In this document: positions 49,524 to 57,371 of the stretch, piece by piece
Layout: each line of letters opens with the position of its first letter
How positions within the stretch are numbered: the first letter of the stretch is position 1
Source of the DNA: JBGQDM01 sp041495845
GTDB taxonomy: Bacteria; Acidobacteriota; Terriglobia; Terriglobales; Acidobacteriaceae
Assembly: GCA_041495845.1 (NCBI GenBank)
Contig: JBGQDM010000005.1
Coordinates: forward strand, 1 to 64,000
Length of the DNA stretch: 64,000 nucleotides
Direction: 5' to 3'
Notes under the pieces: generated by a model
What the model was told of the DNA's origin: nothing
Database searches by the model: none
What the model saw: only the letters and a program-made list of their open reading frames with translations
Position numbers and translations under genes: made by a program

Positions 49524-52434
49524 CAAAACACACGATATCTTCGTGCGGGCCTTGGCGGTCACCGCGAAACAGACAACGAAGAACACTGGAAGGCCAGCTT
49601 CCGAAGACAAGCCAAAGTGGGCGGAACATGCCCTTGTGTTTGATACAGAGACACGCATCACTGCCGATCAATCTCTTACTTTCGGCGTGTACCGGTTGTG
49701 CTCGTTGGCGAACGGAATTTACAAGTTCACCGAAGAGGGTATTTTCTATGCTGACGATCTGCCATCGAAAGAGCGGAAGGTGCTACATGCCTACGCGCAA
49801 ACGGCGGTTTCAGATGCAGCATCCTTCCCGCCGCGATTCCCGCTGTATTCCCGTTCTGAGTTTATGAAACGCGTCTTCTGGCCACAGATCAAACACAAGA
49901 GTGCGCTCATCGTGGGATTCAATCTCCCTTTCGATCTGGCGCGACTCGCGCTGGACTGGAGCAGAGGCAACAAGGGCGAATGGTCGCTCACGATGTCACG
50001 ATATCCAAACGGTACCGAGAACCTAAATTACCCTCGTATTCTCATCACGCCGATTGACAGCAAGAAAGCCTTCATCCGGCTGGCAACGCCGTGGAAGCCA
50101 ACGGACTGGAAGAATAACGGCCGCGGTAATTTCCTGGACCTGCGCACGCTCGGCTGGGCGCTCTTCAACAAAGCGTTTTCGCTCAAGACCCTCTGCGATG
50201 AACTCAAGACAGCACAAGAAAAGCTAAACCATGATCCGACGGGTAAGGTCACTCCCGAGGAAATCGAATACGCCCGCCAGGACGTTCGCTGCACCGTGGA
50301 CGCGCTCAACGCGCTGAAGCGGGAGTTTGATAAACACCCCATCGACCTGAAACCCTCCGATACGTACTCCCCAGCATCCGTAGCCAAAGCCTACCTGGAC
50401 GAGATGGGAATCATCAGGCCAGCTGAGAAGTTCAATGTTTCTGATGAAATGCTCGGAATTACCATGCAGAGCTATTACGGAGGTCGCTCCGAAACTCGCA
50501 TCCGCTGCTGTGAGGTGCCCGTCGTGCCCGTAGATTTCACCAGCGAATATCCGAGCTGTTGCGCGCTCTTAGGTCTATTCGACGTTCTCACAGCTGCGAG
50601 TGTGAGCTTTGATGACGATACCGAGAAGGTACGGGGATTTCTAAAACGCGTCACTCTCAAACGCTGTCTTGATCCGGAATTGTGGGGGCACCTCAGGTTC
50701 TTCGCCTTGGTGCAACCTGAGAACGACATCCTGCCCGTGCGCACGATGTACAACGAAGTCACGCGAAATATCGGGAACAACTACCTCACATCCGACACGC
50801 CGATATGGTTTGCCGGCCCCGACCTGATTGCATCCATGCTCCGCACAGGCAAAATCCCGCACATCATCCGCGCGATCCGCATGGTACCGCATGGCAAGCA
50901 GGCCGGAATGCGAAGTGTAAACCTCCGTGGCATGGTTGAAATTGATCCGTACAAGGACGATCTATTTTGTAAAGCAATCGAACAACGGAAACTGCACAAA
51001 TCCGACGGATCGCTCCATTACTGGCTGAAGATCTTCGCGAACTCCATATACGGGTTTTTCGTTGAACTGAACCCGGAAATTCAGGGCAAGCCCGCACCGC
51101 TCACAGTCTATTCGGGGGAGAAGACATTTCGGGACCACTCGGATGTCGTCGAGAATCCCGGTCGCTGGTTCTTTCCCCCGTTAGCCTCACTCATCACCTC
51201 CGGCGGCCGTCTGCTGCTCGCCATAGCAGAGTCGAATGTGGAAGAGAAGAAAGGCGCATATCTGTTCTGCGATACGGATTCTCTCGCAATCGTAGCTTCC
51301 CAGACGGGAGGGGATCTCCGCATTCCAGGCAGTAAGGGTGTCAGGGTTCTTTCGTGGGCCGAAGTGCAGTCCATCGTTGACAAGTTCGCTGCCCTGAATC
51401 CATACGACCGGAAGCTCGTGAAAGGCTCAATCCTAAATCTTGTGAATGCAAACTACGTTGACTCAGACCCGCAAAACCCGCAGCGGCAGTTGTACGGGTA
51501 CAGCATTGCAGCGAAGCGCTATGCCCTTTACGAGAGGATAGGCAAGAACGACATCAAGATCGTCGATCCGAAAGCGCATGGCATTGGGTTCTTGTATCCA
51601 CCGAAAGACTCGCCGAAAGACTGGAAAGAAGATGTTCCGCAATGGATTTACGAAATGTGGGACTACGTGCTGCGTGGCGCTCTCAAGCTAAAACGCAAAT
51701 CCCCGTCTTGGCTGGATATTCCACAAATGATGCGCCTGACGATCACTACGTACAACGTTTTGAAAATGCTCGGACAATGGGAAGACGCTCGCCCGTACAA
51801 CTTCCTGTTCTTGCCGATGGTCGACCCAACCTTTGGTTACGCGTTTTACCGACGGGCAAACGACAAAATTCTGCTGGTCGCCCCATTTTCGTCTAAGCAG
51901 GAGCGCTGGTTTGCAACGGAGTGTGTGAATATTCACAACGGCAAGAAGTACCGAATGGTGGACTGCACCAAAGAAAAGAAGCCGCCGTACAACGTGGTCT
52001 TTCCTTCGCAATTCGCCCGCCTGGTAATCGAATACCAGGAGCATCCCGAGGCGAAGAGCCTTGCGCCTGATGGCACGCCGTGCAAGGCGCAGACGCGTGG
52101 GCTTCTACGGCGGGCGCACATAACAGCCGGTGAGTTTCGCTATGTGGGCAAAGAAACAGATCGCAAATGGGAAGAAGGCGACGACGTCAGTGTGTTGGAA
52201 TTCAGCACTACCGAATACGGCAGGGCGAAAAGCGTAGTCGCTGACCCTTCGATACGCGATGAAATTCGGACGATCGGCGTCCGCAAGACGATGGAATTGA
52301 CGAAAATGAGTCAGCACACGATAGAAAAGCTGGTTCGTGGCGAAGCCGTGAAGCGCAAAACTCGCGAGCACGTACTGAAAGCACTTCAAGCATGCAAAGT
52401 GCTCATGGAGTTTGCGAACCAAAACCGCAGATAG
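49516..52434 (+). CDS. polB: Family-B DNA polymerase of the casposon
   Basis: From the ATG at 49516, after GGAAG, the protein has 972 residues. The 3'-5' exonuclease has Exo I VFDTET (D43, E45), Exo II VGFNLPFD (N136, D140) and Exo III YARQD (Y252, D256). QSYYGGRSE (about 318) is the YxGG linker. The polymerase has motif A VDFTSEYPSC (D340), motif B KIFANSIYGF (K505, N509) and motif C FCDTDSLA (D586, D588). All catalytic residues are intact. The last 60 residues end in an HTH-like stretch (KTMELTKMSQHTIEKLVRGE). Casposon PolBs are thought to copy the element; protein priming is possible but no TPR2 insertion is clear. Confidence 0.93.
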   Translation: MTDKTHDIFVRALAVTAKQTTKNTGRPASEDKPKWAEHALVFDTETRITADQSLTFGVYRLCSLANGIYKFTEEGIFYADDLPSKERKVLHAYAQTAVSDAASFPPRFPLYSRSEFMKRVFWPQIKHKSALIVGFNLPFDLARLALDWSRGNKGEWSLTMSRYPNGTENLNYPRILITPIDSKKAFIRLATPWKPTDWKNNGRGNFLDLRTLGWALFNKAFSLKTLCDELKTAQEKLNHDPTGKVTPEEIEYARQDVRCTVDALNALKREFDKHPIDLKPSDTYSPASVAKAYLDEMGIIRPAEKFNVSDEMLGITMQSYYGGRSETRIRCCEVPVVPVDFTSEYPSCCALLGLFDVLTAASVSFDDDTEKVRGFLKRVTLKRCLDPELWGHLRFFALVQPENDILPVRTMYNEVTRNIGNNYLTSDTPIWFAGPDLIASMLRTGKIPHIIRAIRMVPHGKQAGMRSVNLRGMVEIDPYKDDLFCKAIEQRKLHKSDGSLHYWLKIFANSIYGFFVELNPEIQGKPAPLTVYSGEKTFRDHSDVVENPGRWFFPPLASLITSGGRLLLAIAESNVEEKKGAYLFCDTDSLAIVASQTGGDLRIPGSKGVRVLSWAEVQSIVDKFAALNPYDRKLVKGSILNLVNANYVDSDPQNPQRQLYGYSIAAKRYALYERIGKNDIKIVDPKAHGIGFLYPPKDSPKDWKEDVPQWIYEMWDYVLRGALKLKRKSPSWLDIPQMMRLTITTYNVLKMLGQWEDARPYNFLFLPMVDPTFGYAFYRRANDKILLVAPFSSKQERWFATECVNIHNGKKYRMVDCTKEKKPPYNVVFPSQFARLVIEYQEHPEAKSLAPDGTPCKAQTRGLLRRAHITAGEFRYVGKETDRKWEEGDDVSVLEFSTTEYGRAKSVVADPSIRDEIRTIGVRKTMELTKMSQHTIEKLVRGEAVKRKTREHVLKALQACKVLMEFANQNRR

Positions 52435-52646
52435 TCTGTAGTTATATCTCGCAGGACTATTCTTTCGCGGGAAATGAATAACAATGGAAAGGCTCTCCCG
52501 CTTTATTAGTTAGCTTGGTAAATTTATCACCTTTTATAGAGAAACCAACGCCCGTTGCTACATTCAGCTGGATCGAAAGAAGTCTATATTCACGCTGTCC
52601 CTGTGCCCCTGATCCGAGGAGCATGGTCGAGCCGGGAATGTCTTCC

Positions 52647-52674
52647 GCGCTGGCGGGGGCGGGGCTCGGGCGGG
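52647..52674 (+). repeat. Internal partial copy of the casposon terminal repeat
   Basis: GCGCTGGCG followed by GGGGCGGGGCTCGGGCGGG matches 43181-43211 of the left inverted repeat, except that three bases (AGT) are missing. It has the same orientation as the left repeat. GAGCCGGG, seen 18 bp before it, also occurs in the repeat. It may be a remnant of a second, nested element end. Confidence 0.5.
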
Positions 52675-52724
52675 GAAGGTTCTAAGTCGCCACGGATTGT
52701 ACGGATGAACACGGATTGAAGAAA

Positions 52725-52755
52725 GGCCACCAGGAATGGTGGCCGTTTCCTTTTT
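52725..52755. terminator. Rho-independent terminator, probably bidirectional
   Basis: GGCCACCA (52725-52732) and TGGTGGCC (52737-52744) form a perfect 8-bp stem with a GGAA loop, followed by a T-rich run at 52746-52755 on the plus strand. It would end polB transcription and the minus-strand gene that stops at 52843. Confidence 0.75.
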
Positions 52756-52842
52756 GTAGATTGCAGAGGTCGGGGTTGACTGAATCGGCGAGGGCGGTGA
52801 GCGGCTGTGATCCACTCCGCTGCCGCCCCGCCGATGGCTGGT

Positions 52843-53325
52843 TTAGTGGAGAGTGCAGCTCCCCTGATTGAGGGAGTCGAAGACCCCGGCCAGGCCGGTC
52901 ATCAAGTTGCGATTGTCGGTGGCGATGGCGTCGTCAATCGTGGTGTTGGTCTTATTGGTGAACGGGGCCAAAGCGTTGCAGGCCGCAGGACTTGAGTTCC
53001 CGGCATTGGCCAGTCGCACGATGGCCTGGCGGAGCAGGATGACCTCAGCGCCGGCAAAGGTGCTGCCGTCACCACAGACGGTGGTGGGCGAAAGCAGCAG
53101 TTGCAAGAAGGTCAGCGCGCCCACGCAGGCGTCAACGTTCGGAAAGACCGAACTCACCAAGGTGTCCTTATTGAAAACATTGTTGGCGCAGGGACCGCTG
53201 TTGAGGAACTGGGAGTGGTTTTTGTAAAAACCAACGGTGCAGTGCTGGTTCACATTGGCAGACGCGGGCAGCGCGACGCCAAGGATGAAGAGGAAGCAAA
53301 GCGTCAGCAAGATCCGGTTTTTCAT
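52843..53325 (-). CDS. Small secreted protein with CT-x-G-(F/W)-x-KNH motif
   Basis: The 160-residue protein has a signal peptide (ILLTLCFLFILGVALPASA) and begins the mature part HCTVGFYKNHSQFLNSGPC. The CTxG(F/Y/W)xKNH motif is found in many exported proteins of unknown role, often with extracellular repeats. Four more Cys follow at about 60-140, which may form disulfides. CAGGAG lies ten bases before the ATG. It is on the minus strand in the casposon's right part, beside another secreted protein, with no link to transposition. Confidence 0.65.
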   Translation of the reverse strand: MKNRILLTLCFLFILGVALPASANVNQHCTVGFYKNHSQFLNSGPCANNVFNKDTLVSSVFPNVDACVGALTFLQLLLSPTTVCGDGSTFAGAEVILLRQAIVRLANAGNSSPAACNALAPFTNKTNTTIDDAIATDNRNLMTGLAGVFDSLNQGSCTLH

Positions 53326-53860
53326 TTTTTAGAAGCTCCTGGAAGAGTATTTTCGATTTACAAAATGTCGAAGGACGCTGGGGCGCGGTTGCATCTACGG
53401 CGAGGGCCTACATTGGCGGGGATTATGCAACGGATGGGAAGGGCTGTCAACGTGCAGATTGTTGCACAGGGAAAGCTGGGCGGGGGGGTCGCGCCCAATG
53501 GCGTTGCTTTTGCAGGGGGTTGCGGGGAGGGAGACGCTCATCCCTGAATTCCCGCAGGAGCTGCTTTAGGGACTCAATTGTTGTCTTGGAGTCTGAATCC
53601 ATGCGAGTAATTCTGCCACACTGATGCGGGCCGTGCGCCGAAAACAGCTCGCCAGCAATACTTCCAGACTTTCGCGGAGGACGCTCTACCCCCAGATGCC
53701 ACTAGCCGACGCGCTGAAATCGAGGGTGAGAGCACACAGCGAATGCAGCCAGGTTGGATTCTCTTCAACGCATTGCGACCTGAGTACCTAGCTCCCTCGG
53801 CCCCGTGAGTAGACCACGGGCGTGACGGAAAAACCCTATGCCTTGCGTCGACCATTGTTG
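53326..53860. other. Gap between the two secreted-protein genes
   Basis: I support no gene in these 535 bp. Short antisense frames exist but look like noise. The stretch carries G-rich runs near 53480-53530, and the promoter of the small secreted protein must lie in its left part. I see no clear repeat. Confidence 0.4.
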
Positions 53861-55465
53861 CTACGGTGGCACTTGCTTGAAACGCAGCCGCCCGATGCGA
53901 GAGCCCCAGAAACCCCCGTCGATAACCTTTTCGTTCACAAACCAAGCGTTGCCTTGCGGATCAACGGCGACAGAGGAATAGTCGCCCCACCGTTGGCCAA
54001 AGGCACCGTCAAAACTATTAGTGATGCACGTCGAACTGGTAAAAACGGGGATGCCATTCCCGAGGCTCCCAACTGGAGCAGACGCGCGTTTTCCCGCAAA
54101 TCGGACATCCGCATTGCGATTGAGGCTTGTATCGATCGAAGTCCATGTCACGTAAATGTTGTTATCCGCATCCGCTGCAATTGAGGCATTGAAATCATTA
54201 CTTGTACTCGCGCGGGCGAAAAATATCCCGCTATCGACGAGTGTGTGCGTGCTGGTGTCGATCTTGTAAAACTTGGGAGTAGCCAGGCCGCTGACATTGA
54301 TGGTATGGGTTTGATAAAGGAACCTTCCCACTTGGGTGCTAGCATTCGTAAACCGAGCGTCAAATGTTTCGACCAAGTTCCTGGGGGCATCGCCGCAGGG
54401 GGAGGGTTGTGGCGCATTGGGCGGAATCGTATACGGAGCCACTGGAACCTCGAAGGGCCCTGTCACGTCAGCAGCGGATGGACGACTGGAGTCTGTCAGC
54501 GCGTATAGATAGAGGACGTTATTCTCTGGAGTCGCGGCAATCAAATATGTGTTCGGGTTTTGGTCTGACACGATAGGTGGCGCCAGAGTGGCCTGGAGTC
54601 CGGAAAAACGCGCGATCGAAAACTCCATCCCGTTATAGAGCCTCGCCTTAGCGATCGTGAACAGCTCCGCACCAGCGAAATTCGCGGACAAAGGGTTGCC
54701 CGTGATGATGATGGAGTCCTGATCCATACCGAGTTGCGGGAAATCCAAAAACGCATTGTTGTCCAAGGCGCTGACTTCGATGTTGTAGATCCAATATGGG
54801 CCAGTCGCATCGCCTGTTTTTGAAACCGCCACGAACATGGGTTGTACAAAATCCGGCGGGAAAGCATAACTGATCGATATAACAACCCAGCGATCCCAGA
54901 TCGGATCGTGCAGGACACGCGAGTCGGCGGTAAACGAGGTGTTTCCGTAAAAAGCTGCTAGCCCACTCTCGAAAAGCAATGCGCCCGACGCCTTGTCGTA
55001 TATGTCAATAGCATGGTTCGTGACCTCGACGTATTGAGTGTTCCCCGCAGCTCCATGGGTGTCCGGTGGATGAGCCGCCGCATAATGTTGATCTGTCCCG
55101 TCAAAATTGAGAGAGGCATCAAGGACAACGCCGCCACCAGTTGCCAGCGGAACCGCACTGGGTAGGGAACGAGGGGTTCGTTTCATTGAACGAGCGGCGG
55201 CCTTCAGCGCTCGGTATTTCTCCAAAGGAATCGTCAGGTGGTTGTGCAGCTCGATCTCCGGTCCGGGCTTTGCATAGGTTTGCGCGTCTTTACGCATCTG
55301 GTTCTGATCGCGCGACACTGCCGCCGCGACACTCATCGTTACTCTACGCACCTTCCGATCATTGACCTGGCCGGCCGCGAAGACGTTCGCTCGAATGCAA
55401 GTCAAAAGCAGAACAATAGCAATCGCAGCCCAACTCGGGGCGATCCGGGGAACCAGTCTTGACAT
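53861..55465 (-). CDS. Secreted hypothetical protein, beta-propeller-like
   Basis: From the ATG at 55465, after GAGGTG, the protein has 534 residues. A signal peptide (about 10-32, AIAIVLLLTCIRANVFA) leads into a 100-residue linker and then a repetitive beta-rich body: SLNFDGTDQHYAAAHPPDTH, DPIWDRWVVISISYAFP, QLGMDQDSIIITGN, NIYVTWTSIDTSLNRNADV and WGDYSSVAVDPQGNAWFVNE. The D-x-x-x-W blade-like spacing suggests a beta-propeller. I know no function for it. It ends 86 bp inside the right inverted repeat and may be cargo or an older chromosomal neighbour captured by the element. Confidence 0.6.
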   Translation of the reverse strand: MSRLVPRIAPSWAAIAIVLLLTCIRANVFAAGQVNDRKVRRVTMSVAAAVSRDQNQMRKDAQTYAKPGPEIELHNHLTIPLEKYRALKAAARSMKRTPRSLPSAVPLATGGGVVLDASLNFDGTDQHYAAAHPPDTHGAAGNTQYVEVTNHAIDIYDKASGALLFESGLAAFYGNTSFTADSRVLHDPIWDRWVVISISYAFPPDFVQPMFVAVSKTGDATGPYWIYNIEVSALDNNAFLDFPQLGMDQDSIIITGNPLSANFAGAELFTIAKARLYNGMEFSIARFSGLQATLAPPIVSDQNPNTYLIAATPENNVLYLYALTDSSRPSAADVTGPFEVPVAPYTIPPNAPQPSPCGDAPRNLVETFDARFTNASTQVGRFLYQTHTINVSGLATPKFYKIDTSTHTLVDSGIFFARASTSNDFNASIAADADNNIYVTWTSIDTSLNRNADVRFAGKRASAPVGSLGNGIPVFTSSTCITNSFDGAFGQRWGDYSSVAVDPQGNAWFVNEKVIDGGFWGSRIGRLRFKQVPP

Positions 55466-55550
55466 ATGCTTCACCTCATACTGGCCGGACATGCGGAGGG
55501 AAACCGTGGAGATTCTGCACCCTCGCCTGGTCACTGTCAAGTCCTCGGGG

Positions 55551-55694
55551 ACCGCGCAGCGCCCGCTCTTACTCGCCCGAGCCCCGCCCCACTCGCCAGC
55601 GCGCTCTCACTCCGCCCGCGCGCGCACCCCGGCTCCCACCAACGATTACCAACTGGTAACGTGTAGCACTTTTGCCGTCGCCATACAACAACCC
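55551..55694 (-). repeat. Right terminal inverted repeat of the casposon
   Basis: The reverse complement of this 144-bp stretch starts GGGTTGTTGTATGGCGACGG and matches the left end with three mismatches. The dyad TTACCAACTGGTAA lies at 55646-55659. Its last base is followed directly by the target duplication. Confidence 0.95.
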
Positions 55695-55708
55695 TCAGCT
55701 TCATTGAC
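55695..55708 (+). repeat. Right target-site duplication of the casposon
   Basis: TCAGCTTCATTGAC repeats 43075-43088 exactly. Its last bases, TTGAC, with the next C, form the -35 box TTGACC of the LytTR gene's promoter. Confidence 0.92.
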
Positions 55709-55733
55709 CATTGAAATTGCGGCTCACTATACT
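55704..55733 (+). promoter_or_regulatory. Predicted promoter of the LytTR regulator, cut off from its upstream flank by the casposon
   Basis: TTGACC (55704-55709) and TATACT (55728-55733) are 18 bp apart. Five of the six -35 bases come from the target duplication. Transcription would start near 55740, only a few bases before the ATG at 55744, so the transcript would be nearly leaderless. Confidence 0.6.
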
Positions 55734-55743
55734 CAGAACTGCC

Positions 55744-56526
55744 ATGCCGATCTCTGCCGTCATTGTGGATGACGAACAACTTGCGCGCGACGAACTGGCT
55801 TACCTGCTTAAAGGGATTGACGACCTGAGCGTGGTGGCGCAGGGGAAGAACGGGTTGGAGGCGATCCAACTCATCAAAGAGCACAATCCTGATCTCGTGT
55901 TTCTGGATGTGCAGATGCCCGGGCTGGATGGGTTTGGCGTGCTCAAGAAATTGCTGGACAAGAAAATTCACCTGCCGCGGGTGGTATTTGCCACGGCGTT
56001 TGATCAGTACGCGGTGAAGGCGTTTGAAGTGAACGCGGTGGACTACCTGCTGAAACCGTTTGATAAGAAGCGGGTGGGCCAGGCGGTGCAGAGAGCGCGC
56101 GAGCAGATGGCGGCGGGCGGGTCGTCGCACGAGCGACTGGACACGCTGGTGCGCATGCTGGAGACGCAGAAGCAGCCGGGAGCGGCGAAGTTGCTGCTGA
56201 AAGCGGGCGGGCGCATGCTGCTGGTGGACCAGAAAGATGTCTGCTTTGCCTCGATTGAAGATGGCGTGATTTCCGTGGTGATGGCGGGACCGGCCGGCCT
56301 GGAAGGACATTCCAATTGCCGCACGCTGGAAGAGTTGCAGGAGACGCTGGACGGGAGCCTGTTCTGGCGGGCGCATCGGTCGTTCCTGGTGAACATTAAT
56401 CGGATCAAAGAAGTGGTGCCGTGGTTTAAGAGTTCGTACCAGTTGCGGATGGATGATAAGAAGCAGTCGGAAATTCCCGTGAGCCGGGCGCAGACGAAAC
56501 GGTTGCGGGAGTTGTTTGGGTTGTGA
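55744..56526 (+). CDS. LytTR-family response regulator
   Basis: The 260-residue protein has a receiver domain (residues 1-120; acidic pocket V-D-D-E, phospho-acceptor Asp in LVFLDVQMPG, then TAFDQYAVKAFEVNAVDYLL and KPF) and a C-terminal LytTR DNA-binding domain (about 155-260: RMLLVDQKDVCFASIEDGVI, FWRAHRSFLVNINRI). It should bind direct repeats and control genes in response to a sensor kinase. No kinase gene is adjacent on either side, and the casposon now separates it from whatever lay upstream. The ATG is taken at 55744. Confidence 0.93.
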   Translation: MPISAVIVDDEQLARDELAYLLKGIDDLSVVAQGKNGLEAIQLIKEHNPDLVFLDVQMPGLDGFGVLKKLLDKKIHLPRVVFATAFDQYAVKAFEVNAVDYLLKPFDKKRVGQAVQRAREQMAAGGSSHERLDTLVRMLETQKQPGAAKLLLKAGGRMLLVDQKDVCFASIEDGVISVVMAGPAGLEGHSNCRTLEELQETLDGSLFWRAHRSFLVNINRIKEVVPWFKSSYQLRMDDKKQSEIPVSRAQTKRLRELFGL

Positions 56527-56717
56527 GCAGCTATCAGCTCTTAAGCTCTTAGCTTCTAGCTCTTGGGCTTCTAGCCAAAGCGACCGGTTGTGTGCTGCAG
56601 GCAAGGTGCAGAGGTCCTTCCCTTCGCTCAGGATGACAGTTTCAGGTAATGAGCTGAAAAGCCCAAAGCCGGCAACCGAAAGCCGAAAGCTGACGACTGA
56701 GAGCTGAGAGCTTTTTT
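56527..56717. repeat. Intergenic repeat region
   Basis: The gap holds a dispersed repeat copy at 56613-56639 (GGTCCTTC, then CTCAGGATGACAG) and several direct repeats of the AGCTCTTAGCTTCTAGC and AGCTGAGAGCT kind. No gene is seen. Confidence 0.55.
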
Positions 56718-56960
56718 ATGGCCCGTGGCTGGGAAAGCAAGTCGGTGGAGGAGCAGCAGTCGCAGGCTGCGGAGGCTCGGGGTCCGGGCAAAGTGCGGCT
56801 GACGGCGGCGGAACAGGTGCGGCAGCGCGAGAAGGACAGTCTGCTGCTCTCCCGTAAGCAGGTGGTTCAGCAGATGGAGAAGGCGCAAAACGCGAGCCAC
56901 CGGCGGATGTTGGAGCAGGCGCTGGCGGACCTGGATGCGCGTTTGGCCGGTTTTTCCTGA
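56718..56960 (+). CDS. Small coiled-coil hypothetical protein
   Basis: The 80-residue protein is almost entirely helical and charged: KSVEEQQSQAAEARG, LTAAEQVRQREKDSLLLSRK and MEKAQNASHRRMLEQALADL form a long coiled coil. It lies 44 bp upstream of purS in the same direction. Similar small proteins occur upstream of purS in related genomes as far as I recall, but no role is established. Confidence 0.55.
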   Translation: MARGWESKSVEEQQSQAAEARGPGKVRLTAAEQVRQREKDSLLLSRKQVVQQMEKAQNASHRRMLEQALADLDARLAGFS

Positions 56961-57004
56961 GTCGCGGCCGCGGTAGCGGCATCCCGTATAATGAGAGCGA
57001 TCCC

Positions 57005-57250
57005 ATGAAAGCCTATGTATATGTCTCGCTGAAGAAAACGGTGCTGGATCCGCAGGGCAAGACCATCCACGGGGCGCTGGCCAAGATGGGATTCAAAGGG
57101 CCCTCCGCAGTGCGCCAGGGGAAATATTTTGAGATTGCGCTCAACGGCGGGCTGAGCAAGGACGAAGCGCGCGCGGAAGTGGACCGGATCGCGCGTGAAG
57201 TGCTGACCAATCCGGTGATTGAAGAGTACAAGGTTGCGCTGGAAGATTAG
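57005..57250 (+). CDS. purS: Phosphoribosylformylglycinamidine synthase subunit PurS
   Basis: PurS is the small subunit that links PurQ and PurL in the fourth step of purine synthesis. The 81-residue protein reads MKAYVYVSLKKTVLDPQGKT, then KMGFKGPSAVRQGKYFEIAL and LTNPVIEEYKVALE, which fits PurS closely. A TATAAT at 56987-56992 lies 12 bp before the ATG without a clear -35. purQ and purL are not in the window. Confidence 0.92.
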   Translation: MKAYVYVSLKKTVLDPQGKTIHGALAKMGFKGPSAVRQGKYFEIALNGGLSKDEARAEVDRIAREVLTNPVIEEYKVALED

Positions 57251-57371
57251 CGGTCCGAGTTGTCTCCCTCCAAACGGACGCCGCCCGGCAGAGGTCTCCA
57301 GGAACCCAATGTTCCGGGAACCGAAGTTGCGCTAGCATTCATCTCAGGCTCGAGTACAGAGGAGTTTCCGC

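Larger units (their letters stand above)
52435..52842. other. Gap between polB and the right-hand cargo
   Basis: The 408-bp stretch has no supported gene. It contains the partial copy of the terminal repeat (52647-52674), a piece of the dispersed CCACGGATT-ACGGATGAACACGG repeat (52688-52715) and a strong bidirectional terminator. It marks the border between the replication module and the two secreted-protein genes. Confidence 0.5.
43089..55694. mobile_element. Casposon: Cas1-encoding self-replicating transposon, 12,606 bp
   Basis: Casposons are DNA transposons whose integrase is a Cas1 homologue and which usually carry a family-B DNA polymerase, HTH proteins and often an HNH nuclease. All are here: cas1 (46415-47941), two HTH proteins (48254-49033), HNH (49030-49326) and PolB (49516-52434). 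The ends are 144-bp inverted repeats flanked by a 14-bp duplication. No Cas2, no effector cas genes and no CRISPR array are seen in the window, so this is not an adaptation module. Cargo: a SIR2-STAND-TPR protein on the left, two secreted proteins on the right. Reading frames of cas1, HNH and polB are intact and the ends nearly identical, so the element may still be or have recently been mobile. Confidence 0.93.

Noticed and set aside
53574..53945. 123-codon minus-strand frame in the casposon
   Set aside because: It overlaps the end of the propeller-like gene in another frame, is Arg/Ser-rich and has no ribosome binding site.
43089..55694. Reading the Cas1 region as a CRISPR-Cas locus
   Set aside because: There is no Cas2, no effector gene and no repeat-spacer array anywhere in the window, while inverted ends, target duplication and PolB are present; this fits a casposon instead.
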